From the NCBI RefSeq assembly GCF_029893355.1, contig NZ_JARZAI010000008.1, positions 186,001 to 250,000 on the forward strand: a stretch of 64,000 nt of DNA, given 5' to 3'. The notes beneath the pieces are model-generated. The model ran no database searches, had not been told where the DNA came from, and worked only from the letters and a program-made list of their open reading frames with translations. A program made the position numbers and the translations under genes. Of this stretch, positions 25,932-34,603 are shown piece by piece (within the stretch, counting starts at the first letter, position 1; every line of letters begins with the position of its first letter). This stretch comes from Kitasatospora sp. MAA4 (GTDB lineage Bacteria; Actinomycetota; Actinomycetes; Streptomycetales; Streptomycetaceae).

Positions 25932-26417
25932 TTACCCCAGCGCCAGTTCGGCCGCGATCAGCGTGCCGCTGCCGGTCAGTCTGGCCGCCACGCGGCTCGC
26001 GTACGCCTCCACCAGGCGCAGGCCCCGGCCGCAGACCGCGTCCGCGTCCAGGGCCGCCCGGCGCGGGGTGCTGCGCGGACGCCACCGGCCGGAGTCCCTG
26101 ACCTCGACCGTGAGGGCCTCGGCCTGCAGGGTGACCAGCAGGACCACGTCATGGCTGCCGCTGTGCAGCACCACGTTGGCGACCAGTTCCGTGACGATCA
26201 CACTCACCGCGTCGACCGCGTCCTGCGACAGCTGCCATCGCAGCGCCAGGTCGCGGGCGAAGTGCCGCAGCGCGGGCACCGCCTCGGGCACGGCCGTCAT
26301 CGCGCAGAGCGCCGACCCGCGCGCGGCGGAGGCTGGGCGGTCGGCGGGCAGCGGAAGCGCGAGGGGGTGGGGGAGTACCGCGCTGATCGAGGCGGTGGCG
26401 GGGGCGGAGGCGGTCAA
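25932..26417 (-). CDS. RsbW-like ATP-binding protein (HATPase_c)
   Basis: A 161-residue protein with the GHKL ATPase fold of anti-sigma factor kinases. The N box is VSVIVTELVANVVLHSGS, the G1 box VEVRDSGRWRPR and the G2 box CGRGLRLVEAYASRVA. Streptomyces genomes encode dozens of such small ATP-binding proteins, which act as anti-sigma factors or phosphorylate anti-anti-sigma partners. No sigma factor or STAS gene is next to it. It is divergent from the large LuxR regulator with about 276 bases between. Confidence 0.88.
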   Translation of the reverse strand: MTASAPATASISAVLPHPLALPLPADRPASAARGSALCAMTAVPEAVPALRHFARDLALRWQLSQDAVDAVSVIVTELVANVVLHSGSHDVVLLVTLQAEALTVEVRDSGRWRPRSTPRRAALDADAVCGRGLRLVEAYASRVAARLTGSGTLIAAELALG

Positions 26418-26693
26418 GAGGAACTCCTGCGCGCCGGTCCGAACGGTCCGGCTTCATCGTGGGGGGATGGCGGGGTCGCGGTGCGGCGGGCGTCGCCGCA
26501 GTCACGCAGGGCCACTGGGGCCGGTCCCCCTCGCAGTCTCGGAGGCCAGGCGGCCTCTCACCCGCTACCGTCGCTGCCCACCCCTCTACCGCACAATCAG
26601 GGGACACTGAAGTACGGATACGCAAAGAACTCGAAGTCCCCGCGCGGTGCCGGGGCGGTGACGGTCAGTGTCGATCGAGGCGAGCGGGCGGCC

Positions 26694-29420
26694 ATGGTGG
26701 GTGAGCGCGAGGGGACCTGGGAGCAGCGGCTGGGACGCAGCCTGGCCCCGGCCGGGGACGAGTCGGGGGGCGGCGGGCCGGTCCTGTTCCTGGTCGAGGG
26801 GACGGCCGGGACGGGCAAGAGCCGACTGGTCGCCCGCCTGCTGGGCCGGCCGACGGCGCGCACCGCGGCGCGGCTGATCGTCTCCTTCGGCGCGGACGGC
26901 GCCCCGGTCGTCGCCCACGAACAGCCGGACGCGGCGCCGCGCGGCCTGGACGAGGAGCTGGCGCACTGGCGCGCCACCGCCGGTCCCGGCCTGCTGGTCG
27001 CCGAGGACGTCCACCGGGCCGACCAGCCGTCGCTCACGGCACTGCGGCAGCTGCTGGAGACCCGTCCCGCGCCGGCCGCCTGCGTGCTGACCTACCGGCC
27101 CGAGGAGCTGGCCGAACCCGGCCTGCCGCTGGGCCGCACGCTCGCCTACCCGCCCGAGCTCGCCGTGCTGCGGATCCGGCTGGCCGCGCTCGGACCGCAG
27201 GAGGTGCGCCGGATCGCGGTGAGCGCCCTGGGCGAGGCCCGCTGCCCTGCCGACTTCACCGCCCGCCTGCACGAACGCTCCGGCGGCACGCCCAGGGTGG
27301 TCGCCGACCTGGTGGAGCTGCTGGCCGAGGCCGGCGGCGCCCGCGAGCGGTTCAGCGTCCGGGACGTGGACGCGGTGGGCGTGCCGGTCCGGCTCGCCGA
27401 GACCGTACTCGGCCGGACGGCGGCGCTGCCCGAGCTGCCGCGCCGCGTGGTGGCCGCGGCGGCGGTCCTGGACGAGCACGTGAGCGCGGCCGAGCTGGTG
27501 GCGGTCGCCGGGCTCGGCGCCGCGGAGGGCCGCGAAGCCCTGCTGGCCGCGCTGCGCGGCGCGGTCCTGAGCGAGGACGGCGACGGCCGGTACGGCTTCC
27601 GCGAGCCGCTGGCGGGCGCCGCGGTGCACCGCGAGCTGCCGGGTCCGGTCCGCCAGGAGCTGCACCGGCGCGCGGCGGACGTGCTGACCCGCCGCCAGCC
27701 GGTGCCCTGGGCCCAGGTGGCCGTGCACCGGCGCAGCGGCGGGCCGCGCGGCGCCTGGCTGCGCGCGGTGGAACGCGCGGCGCGCCGGGCCGACCTGGTC
27801 GGCGAGCACCAGGCGGCGACCGCCCTGCTGTCGCAGACCCTGGCCGCGCCCGGCCTGCCGCAGGAGGCCCGGGCCCGGCTGGCTCCGCTGCTGGCCCGCA
27901 GCGCGGTGCTGGGGCTGGGCTCGGAGCAGACGGTGACGGTGCTGCGCCAGATCGTCGACGACCAGGAGCTGCCGCCGGCCGTCCGTGGCGAGGTCCGGCT
28001 CGATCTGGGCCTGCTGCTCTGCAACCAGGTGGGCCGCCGCGCGCAGGGCACGGTCGAGCTGCTGCGGGCGGTCGAGGAGCTGAGCGAGCGGCCGGTGCTG
28101 CTGGCCCGGGCCATGTCGGCGCTGGCCATGCCGTACTGGCCGGCGGCGCCCTGGGAGGAGAACCTGAGCTGGATCGAGCGGGCCGAGGCCACCGCCGAGC
28201 GCAGCGGGGACCCGGCGGTGAAGATGGCGGTCGCGGTCAACCGGGTGGCCGTGCTGATGAACATCGGCGACCCGTCCTGCTGGCAGCTGCTGGACGCGCT
28301 GCCGCGCGACAGCGACGAGCTGGCCTGCCGCCAGCACGTGGCGCGCGGGCTCTGCAACGCGGCGGACGCGGCGGTCTGGCTGGGCTACTACCGGCGCTCC
28401 GAGCAGCTGCTGGCCGAGGGCGTCGAGCTGGCCGTGCGCTCCGGCGCGGCCTACACCGAGCAGACCGGGCGCAGCACCGTCCTCCTGCTGGACTGGGCGG
28501 CCGGACGCTGGGGCGGCCTGGCCGCGCGGGCCAGGGAGCTGGTCGCCGACGCCGGTGAGATGCCGGTGATCGCGGCGGACGCGCACGTGGTGCTCGGCCT
28601 GCTCGCGCTGGCCCGCGGCGAGTGGGCGCAGGTGGAGGAGTGGCTGGCCGCGGCCGGCAGCCCGGCGGGCGAGGACGGCGCGGTGCCGCTGACGGCCACC
28701 GCCTCGGGAGCCCGGATCCGCCTCGCGCTGGCCCGCCAGGAGGTGGCGGCCGCCGCGCAGGAGGCCGAGCGTGCCTGGGCGGGGCTGCGGCGCAAGGGCG
28801 TCTGGGTGTGGGGCGCCGAGCTGGCGCCCTGGGCCGCGCAGGCCCTGGCCGCCGCCGGGCGGCCCGCGGCGGCCGAAGAGCTGGTGGCGGAGTTCGCCGC
28901 CGGGCTGGCGGGCCGCGACGCGCCGTCGGCGGCCGCCGCCCTGCTCTGGTGCCGCGCGGTGCTCGCGGAGGCGGCCGACGAGCCGGCCGCCGCGGCCGCG
29001 TACTTCCGCCGGGCCGGCGCCGCGTACGGGGAGCTGGACCGGCCCTATGCGCAGGCCCTGACGGCGGAGGGCGCCGGCCGCTGCGCGCTGGGGCCGGTGG
29101 CGGACGGGACGGCGACGGCGGAGCTGACCGGCGCGGCCCAGCGCCTGGAGGCGCTGGGCGCGGTCTGGGACGCCGCCCGCGCCCGCGCCACCCTGCGCGC
29201 CCACCAGCCCTCCGAGGACCGCCGCGCCCCCGGCCGTCCGGGCTACGGCGACCAGCTCTCGCCGCGCGAGCAGGAGGTCGCCGAGCTGGCCGCGACCGGC
29301 CTGACCAACCGCGAGATCGCGAGCACCCTGCACCTCTCGCCGCGCACCGTCGAGCAGCACGTGGCCCGCGCGATGCGCAAACTGGGCCGGCACTCCCGCC
29401 AGGACCTGGGCCGTCCCTGA
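26694..29420 (+). CDS. Large LuxR-family regulator with AAA ATPase domain (LAL type)
   Basis: A 908-residue LAL-type regulator. Walker A is VEGTAGTGKSRLVARLL (about residues 34-50) and Walker B LLVAEDVHRAD. The centre is helical and TPR-like, and the C-terminal LuxR helix-turn-helix reads LSPREQEVAELAATGLTNRE, then IASTLHLSPRTVEQHVARAM. These proteins activate transcription using ATP and an inducer. The ATG at 26694 is used; an in-frame GTG at 26658 would add 12 residues. The FUSC exporter gene follows after 39 bases on the same strand and is the most likely co-transcribed partner. Confidence 0.9.
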   Translation: MVGEREGTWEQRLGRSLAPAGDESGGGGPVLFLVEGTAGTGKSRLVARLLGRPTARTAARLIVSFGADGAPVVAHEQPDAAPRGLDEELAHWRATAGPGLLVAEDVHRADQPSLTALRQLLETRPAPAACVLTYRPEELAEPGLPLGRTLAYPPELAVLRIRLAALGPQEVRRIAVSALGEARCPADFTARLHERSGGTPRVVADLVELLAEAGGARERFSVRDVDAVGVPVRLAETVLGRTAALPELPRRVVAAAAVLDEHVSAAELVAVAGLGAAEGREALLAALRGAVLSEDGDGRYGFREPLAGAAVHRELPGPVRQELHRRAADVLTRRQPVPWAQVAVHRRSGGPRGAWLRAVERAARRADLVGEHQAATALLSQTLAAPGLPQEARARLAPLLARSAVLGLGSEQTVTVLRQIVDDQELPPAVRGEVRLDLGLLLCNQVGRRAQGTVELLRAVEELSERPVLLARAMSALAMPYWPAAPWEENLSWIERAEATAERSGDPAVKMAVAVNRVAVLMNIGDPSCWQLLDALPRDSDELACRQHVARGLCNAADAAVWLGYYRRSEQLLAEGVELAVRSGAAYTEQTGRSTVLLLDWAAGRWGGLAARARELVADAGEMPVIAADAHVVLGLLALARGEWAQVEEWLAAAGSPAGEDGAVPLTATASGARIRLALARQEVAAAAQEAERAWAGLRRKGVWVWGAELAPWAAQALAAAGRPAAAEELVAEFAAGLAGRDAPSAAAALLWCRAVLAEAADEPAAAAAYFRRAGAAYGELDRPYAQALTAEGAGRCALGPVADGTATAELTGAAQRLEALGAVWDAARARATLRAHQPSEDRRAPGRPGYGDQLSPREQEVAELAATGLTNREIASTLHLSPRTVEQHVARAMRKLGRHSRQDLGRP

Positions 29421-29459
29421 AGGCCGGATGGCATCCGGGTGCGGGATGCCGGGTCCGCG

Positions 29460-30758
29460 ATGGTTCGGCGGCTGCGGGGGAACAAGGGGAGGATGCCTGG
29501 TCTCCCTTTCCCGGAAACGACCGAGACGCTGCGCCGCCGGCTCAAGGAGCCGGTCGTCGAGCAGACCGTGCGCGCGACGGTGGCCGCGACGCTGTCCTAC
29601 GCCGTCGCGGTGCACCTGAGCAGCGAACCGGCGCCGCTGACGGCGCCGCTCACCGCGCTGCTGGTGGTCCAGGTGACCCTGTACTCCACGCTGACCACCA
29701 GCATCCGACGGGTGAACTCCGTGGTGGTCGGGGTGCTGATCGCGGTGGGGTTCAGCTCGGTGGTGGGCCTGTCCTGGTGGAGCCTGGCGCTGATCATCCT
29801 GGCCTCGCTGACGATCGGCCGGTTCGTGCGGGTGGACGAGTTCGTCAACGAGGTCGCGATCAGCGCGATGCTGGTGCTCGGGGTCACCAGGCTGGCGTCG
29901 CAGGCCTGGGACCGGGTGCTGGAGACGCTGATCGGGGCTGGGGTGGGCCTGCTCTTCAATTTCCTGTTCGCGCCGCCGGTCTGGGTGGACACGGCCGGCG
30001 AGTCCATCGAGGACCTGGCCCGCCGGGCCCGTCACCTGCTGGTGCGGATCGGCGAGGAGCTCGGCGGCCACACCCCGGTGGCGCAGGCCGCCGCCAGGCT
30101 GCACGAGGCGCGCCGCCTTGACCAGGCCATCGCCGACGTCGACGGCGCCCTGCGGCAGGCCGAGGACAGCCTGCGGCTGAACCCGAGGATCACCGAGGGC
30201 GTGGTCTCCCGGGTGATGCTGCGCACCGGGCTGGACACGCTGGAGATCTGCGTGGTCGTCATCCGGGTGCTGGCCCGCTCGCTCACCGACCTGGCCAAGC
30301 GCCGCGACGAGGGCGAGGAGCTCTTCCCGGCGGAGGTGGCGGTGGCGCTGGAGGAGCTGCTGGGACACCTGGGTGGTGCGCTGGTCAGCTTCGCCGTCCT
30401 GGTGACCACGCAGGTCAGCCGCAACGCCGAGGAGGCCGAGGACCGGCTGGCGGCCGAGCTCGCCGCCGCCTGGGCCAGCCGGGAGAACGTCGCCCAGCTG
30501 CTGCTGCGCCGGGTTCAGGAGCATCCCAAGGCCTGGCAGCTGCACGGCTCACTGCTGGCCGAGATCGACCGGATCCTGGACGAACTGGACCTGGACCACC
30601 GCTCCCGGCGCCTGATGGAGGAGCTGGACCGGGCCTCGGTGGCCAACCGCGAGCGGTTCACCCGGCTCGGCAGGCTGCGCGGCTTCTTCCGCGGCGAGCG
30701 GCTGCGACCGGCCGCGCTGAAGCGGCGGCCTCAGGCCGCCGGCAGGTCCAACGCGTAG
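29460..30758 (+). CDS. FUSC-family aromatic acid exporter-like membrane protein
   Basis: A 432-residue protein of the FUSC/ArAE (fusaric acid resistance-like) type. The N-terminal membrane domain begins VVEQTVRATVAATLSYAVAV and contains TAPLTALLVVQVTLYSTL, VVVGVLIAVGFSSVVGL, and ALIILASLTIGRFVRV, ending about residue 170. A long cytoplasmic helical region follows (ARRARHLLVRIGEELGGH, LDELDLDHRSRRLMEELD). Start choice is uncertain: GTG 29439, ATG 29460 and ATG 29493 are all in frame, the last just after AAGGGGAGG. The last 28 bases overlap the convergent GNAT gene. Confidence 0.82.
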   Translation: MVRRLRGNKGRMPGLPFPETTETLRRRLKEPVVEQTVRATVAATLSYAVAVHLSSEPAPLTAPLTALLVVQVTLYSTLTTSIRRVNSVVVGVLIAVGFSSVVGLSWWSLALIILASLTIGRFVRVDEFVNEVAISAMLVLGVTRLASQAWDRVLETLIGAGVGLLFNFLFAPPVWVDTAGESIEDLARRARHLLVRIGEELGGHTPVAQAAARLHEARRLDQAIADVDGALRQAEDSLRLNPRITEGVVSRVMLRTGLDTLEICVVVIRVLARSLTDLAKRRDEGEELFPAEVAVALEELLGHLGGALVSFAVLVTTQVSRNAEEAEDRLAAELAAAWASRENVAQLLLRRVQEHPKAWQLHGSLLAEIDRILDELDLDHRSRRLMEELDRASVANRERFTRLGRLRGFFRGERLRPAALKRRPQAAGRSNA

Positions 30759-31714
30759 ACGGGCGCCTCCCAGCCGAGCATGATCTCCCGCTCCAGGACG
30801 GGATACCCGGCCCGGGCGAAGGCCGCCGCCATGGGGGTGTTGCCGACGTCCGTGGACGCCCCGATGCACTCCGGCCCGGTGGCCGCCAGCACCCGGGTGC
30901 CCTCGGCGAGGATCTCGTCCGCATAGCCCTGGCCACGGTGCGCGGGCAGCACCCCGAGGTACGCGATGATCGGGCGGTAGCTGTTGCGCGCGGCGACCAC
31001 CAGGCCCACCGGCTCGCCGCTCAGCGGCAGGCTGGCCACCCGCCACCAGTCGCGCGGACTGGTGTACTGCGCGAACTCGTCGTCGTAGTGGAACTGCGCG
31101 GCCTGCCGCGGGGTCATCCGGCTCAGGTCGTCCAGGCTGTGCGCGTCCAGCGTGCCCGGCAGGATCCGCGTCAGCAGGTCGATCAGCTCCACCTCCCCGG
31201 CCACCGCCCGGAAGGCCAGCCGCCCGGTGGGCGCCGGGACCGGAGTGCCGGCCGTCCACCGCAGGCGCAGCCGCTCCACGAACGGCCGCGCACCCAGCTC
31301 CTGCACCACGGCGAGCCGGCCCTCGACGGCGGCGCACAGCTCGGCGTCCGCGCGCCAGTCGGCCGGCAGGAACCGGGTGTACCGGGGCGGCACGACGTCC
31401 GCCGGGACGACCGCGGCCAGCGCCGCCCGCAACAGCGCGGCGCCGGCGGCCCGGTGGCCGGGCAGGTAGTCGAAGACGTCCAGCAGGAGGGGCTCGACGT
31501 CGGAGGGGCGGCACCACCAGGAGACACGGGCCAGCAGCCGTCCGTCCTCGTCCAGCGCGACCCAGGTCCAGGCCGGGCGGCGGTGTCCGGACTCCAGGTC
31601 CGCGGCCACTTCGTGGTTGAAGACGTAGGGGATCCGGTTGAACAGGTCGACCTCCTCCGGTCCGGTGATCGGACGAAGGGTGGGACGACCGGGTTCTGCG
31701 GGTGTGTCAGTCAA
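30731..31714 (-). CDS. Tandem GNAT N-acetyltransferase
   Basis: A 327-residue protein with two GNAT-like halves, as in mycothiol synthase-type enzymes. The second half holds the acetyl-CoA loop AYLGVLPAHRGQGYADEILA (R-G-Q-G-Y-A) and ends GASTDVGNTPMAAAFARAGY, the usual C-terminal strand-helix. The first half is degenerate. The start appears to be a TTG (31714) preceded by GGGAG about eight bases upstream; no ATG lies nearby in frame. Substrate unknown. It is divergent from the kinase gene. Confidence 0.8.
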   Translation of the reverse strand: MTDTPAEPGRPTLRPITGPEEVDLFNRIPYVFNHEVAADLESGHRRPAWTWVALDEDGRLLARVSWWCRPSDVEPLLLDVFDYLPGHRAAGAALLRAALAAVVPADVVPPRYTRFLPADWRADAELCAAVEGRLAVVQELGARPFVERLRLRWTAGTPVPAPTGRLAFRAVAGEVELIDLLTRILPGTLDAHSLDDLSRMTPRQAAQFHYDDEFAQYTSPRDWWRVASLPLSGEPVGLVVAARNSYRPIIAYLGVLPAHRGQGYADEILAEGTRVLAATGPECIGASTDVGNTPMAAAFARAGYPVLEREIMLGWEAPVYALDLPAA

Positions 31715-31928
31715 GTACGTGCTCCCAGCTGATGGCTCGGCCCGTAGTTCTACCGGCCCGTGCGCACCGGGGACAAACCGATAAGAACGAAGATCGACTC
31801 CAGTGGTGCACGAAGCACCCGAACCGTGACCCGCGGACCCGCAACCCCGAGGCGTCGAGGACGCGTCGATGGCAGCGGCACGTACTACTGTGCGCTCGGC
31901 AATTCCGCGACAGAAGGAACGATCGGCG

Positions 31929-33692
31929 ATGAACGGCAACGACGCGTCCCACAGACCCGAGGCCTGGGAGCTGCCCGGGTACGTCCACGATCGGGTGCTC
32001 GGTGCGGGGGCCAGCGGCCGGGTCGTGCTCGCCCGGCACGAGGCCACCGGCACCCCCGTCGCCATCAAGTACCTGAGCCGGGCGGCCGAGGGCCGCGAGG
32101 CCTTCCGCGCCGAGGCCACCCTGCTCGGCGACCTGCGCTCGCCGCACGTCGCGCAGTTGTACGAGTACGTGGAGAGCGGGCTCGGCGCCGCCATCGTGAT
32201 GGAGCTGGTGGACGGCATCGCGCTGCGCACGCTGCTCCAGCAGGAGGGGGCCACCGGGCCGGAGGCCGCGCTGGTGGTCCTCAAGGGCTCGTTGCTCGGC
32301 CTGGCCGCCGCCCACGCCGCCGGGGTCGTGCACCGCGACTACAAGCCGGCCAACGTGCTGGTCGCCGCGGACGGTTCGTCCAAGCTGGTCGACTTCGGCG
32401 TCGCGGTGCGCAGCGGCGACAGCGGTACGATCTCGGGCACGCCCGCCTACATGGCGCCCGAGCAGTGGGCCGGCCGACCGGCCTCGCCGGCCGCCGACGT
32501 GTACGCGGCCACCGTGACCTTCTTCGAGTGCCTGACCGGCGCGAAGCCGTACGGCGGCACCACGCTGGTCGAACTCGCGCTCCAGCACACCGAGGCGCCG
32601 ATCCCCGACGAGCTGGCGCCCGACCAGGTGCGGCCGCTGATCCGCAAGGGCCTGGCCAAGACCCCGCAGGGCCGCCCGTCCAGCGCGGCCGAGCTGGTGG
32701 TCGAACTGGAGGCGGTCGCGGCGGCCGGGTACGGCGAGGACTGGGAGGAGTGCGGGCAGCGCAAGCTCGCCGCCCTGGTGGCGCTGCTCCCGCTGCTGCT
32801 GCCCTCGGCGGGCGGCGCGGCGGGCGGGGGCACCACGGCGCTGGCCACCACCACGCTCGGCGGCGTCGCGACGGAGGCGGCCGCGCCCGTGCGGTCGCTC
32901 TGGGCGCGGACCGGTCGCCGGACCCGGCTGACCGGCGGCGTCGCGGCGGCGGTGCTGCTCACCGCGGGGGTCGGCGGGATCGCGATAGCGGGGGAGAACG
33001 CCGCCGACGTCCGCAGCACGGTGGGCGCTCCGGCCCCGGAGCTGACGACGAGTCTGGGCCCGGGGGCCTCCGCGCCCGCGCCGTCCGCCTCTTCCGCCTC
33101 TTCCGCCTCCTCTTCCGCCTCCGGCCAGGTCCCGCCTTCGGCATCAGCGTCCGTCTCGGCCACCCCCACGCCGTCAGCGTCCGCCTCGGCGCGCCTCGGC
33201 GGCGCCGTCACCGAGGCCCCCGCGACGTCCTCGGCCACCGGCGGGGCTCCCTCGGTGCCCGGAGCTCCGACGATGGCCGCGCCGCCCACCATCGCGGCGC
33301 CGCCCACGGTGGCAGGCCCCACGACGGCGTCGCCGACCTCCGCCTCGCCGTCCCCCAAGCCGAGCCCCTCGCCCGCGCCCGCGCTGCGGATCCTGCGGGT
33401 CGGGCTGGGCACGCCGAGCTGCACCAACTACGGCATCAGCGTTCCCGTGACGGTCGCCACCAGCGGCACGGGGACCGGTCAGCTGACCATCGACTGGACG
33501 GACACCGACAGCAACGGCCGGGTCATCGTGGTCGGCAGCACGACCGTCCCGCTGCCGCAGCGCGGCACCGTCTCGGTCACCCGTACGTTCGGCAACGGCG
33601 ACCGCTCGGCGTACTGGGGAGCCCAGAGCGCCGCACCCGCGCCCTTCGCCACGACGCGGACGCCCTCGGTGCTCTGCAACCCCCCTGGCTGA
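31929..33692 (+). CDS. Membrane Ser/Thr protein kinase
   Basis: A 587-residue Hanks-type kinase. The glycine loop is VLGAGASGRVVLAR (residues about 23-36), the ATP lysine is in VAIKYL (K47), the catalytic loop reads HRDYKPAN (D137; Tyr replaces the usual Leu), DFG is at 155-157, and the activation segment ends in YMAPEQW. A membrane helix follows at about 337-357 (TGGVAAAVLLTAGVGGIAIA), then a Ser/Ala/Pro-rich linker and a C-terminal outer domain of about 100 residues (LRILRVGLGTPSCTNYGISV to SVLCNPP). The domain is unlike PASTA and resembles that of the next gene product. Confidence 0.92.
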   Translation: MNGNDASHRPEAWELPGYVHDRVLGAGASGRVVLARHEATGTPVAIKYLSRAAEGREAFRAEATLLGDLRSPHVAQLYEYVESGLGAAIVMELVDGIALRTLLQQEGATGPEAALVVLKGSLLGLAAAHAAGVVHRDYKPANVLVAADGSSKLVDFGVAVRSGDSGTISGTPAYMAPEQWAGRPASPAADVYAATVTFFECLTGAKPYGGTTLVELALQHTEAPIPDELAPDQVRPLIRKGLAKTPQGRPSSAAELVVELEAVAAAGYGEDWEECGQRKLAALVALLPLLLPSAGGAAGGGTTALATTTLGGVATEAAAPVRSLWARTGRRTRLTGGVAAAVLLTAGVGGIAIAGENAADVRSTVGAPAPELTTSLGPGASAPAPSASSASSASSSASGQVPPSASASVSATPTPSASASARLGGAVTEAPATSSATGGAPSVPGAPTMAAPPTIAAPPTVAGPTTASPTSASPSPKPSPSPAPALRILRVGLGTPSCTNYGISVPVTVATSGTGTGQLTIDWTDTDSNGRVIVVGSTTVPLPQRGTVSVTRTFGNGDRSAYWGAQSAAPAPFATTRTPSVLCNPPG

Positions 33693-33749
33693 GCGCATCC
33701 GCTCGCCCACCACCCCGTACTCGCCCAGCCTTTGCTCCAGGGAAACCTC

Positions 33750-34526
33750 ATGACCAGTCCTCAGCAGCCCCCGACCCCCGCCGACGACAGCGCCACCCTG
33801 CTCGACAGCTCGGCCTGGCCGACCCCCGCCGCCGGCACCCCGGTGGCTCCCACCGGCGTCAGCCTGGTCAAGCGCACCGCCGCCGCCGATGCCACAGTCG
33901 CGCTCGATGCCACGGTTGCGCTCGACGCCACAGTCGCGCTCGACGCGGCCACGGTGGAGTTCGCCGAGGAGGAACCGACTGCGGCGCTCCCGGCACCCCT
34001 GGCGCCCGGCGAACTGCGCCGCTTCGGCCCCGGTGTCCCCGCCGCCGCGCCGGCCGTCCCGGCGCTCGCCGCCGCCGTCTGGCACGGCGACACCGCCTCC
34101 GACGCCTCAGACGTCCCCGCCGTACGCCGTCGCCGCCGGGCGCTGGGCGGCTGGCTGCTGCCGATCGCCGTCCTGCTCGCGGTGCTGGCTTTCCTGGCCT
34201 GGCAGCGCTACACCCCGGCGGTCCGGGTGACCGGCGTGGCCGTGCGCAGCGACGCCGCCGGTCCCGGCTGCGACGGCACCGCGGTGGTGACCGGCACCCT
34301 GCAGACCGACGGCGGCGCCGGAACCGTCCGCTACCGCTGGCAGCGCAGCGACGGCACCGTCTCCGACGAGCTGTCCCAGCCGATCGCCCGCGGCAGCCAC
34401 CGGACCGACGTCGTGCTGCGCTGGACCTTCGACGGCCACGGCACGATGCAGGCCACCGCGACGCTGAACGTCCTGTCGCCGCAGGCCCGTTCGGCGTCCA
34501 CCACCTTCACCTACACCTGCCGCTGA
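33750..34526 (+). CDS. Single-pass membrane protein paired with the kinase
   Basis: A 258-residue protein. The cytoplasmic N-terminal half is Ala/Pro/Thr-rich with three exact ALDATV repeats (33888-33941) and several Thr residues that could be kinase targets. A membrane helix follows (LGGWLLPIAVLLAVLAFLAW, residues about 131-150), then an outer domain of about 100 residues (VRVTGVAVRSDAAGPGCDGT to TFTYTCR) with a cysteine near each end. The outer domain has the same spacing of V-x-V, C, G-x-G and W/Y strands as the kinase outer domain. It starts 58 bases after the kinase. Function unknown. Confidence 0.7.
   Translation: MTSPQQPPTPADDSATLLDSSAWPTPAAGTPVAPTGVSLVKRTAAADATVALDATVALDATVALDAATVEFAEEEPTAALPAPLAPGELRRFGPGVPAAAPAVPALAAAVWHGDTASDASDVPAVRRRRRALGGWLLPIAVLLAVLAFLAWQRYTPAVRVTGVAVRSDAAGPGCDGTAVVTGTLQTDGGAGTVRYRWQRSDGTVSDELSQPIARGSHRTDVVLRWTFDGHGTMQATATLNVLSPQARSASTTFTYTCR
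33888..33941 (+). repeat. Three 18-bp repeats encoding DATVAL
   Basis: GATGCCACAGTCGCGCTC and two near-identical copies encode DATVAL three times in the cytoplasmic tail of the kinase-paired protein, each with one threonine. Confidence 0.85.
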
Positions 34527-34603
34527 CACAACGTGAGGTTACTATCGGGTAGATTCCAGGGGTCATTCGCGGGGGACTCGCAGACCCTATGGAGGAATTG
34601 CCC

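Noticed and set aside
26586..30545. Very long minus-strand frame of 1319 codons opposite the LuxR and FUSC genes
   Set aside because: It is an artefact of GC-rich third positions: composition is Arg/Gln/Pro/His-rich with no domain, and the plus strand has clear motifs throughout.
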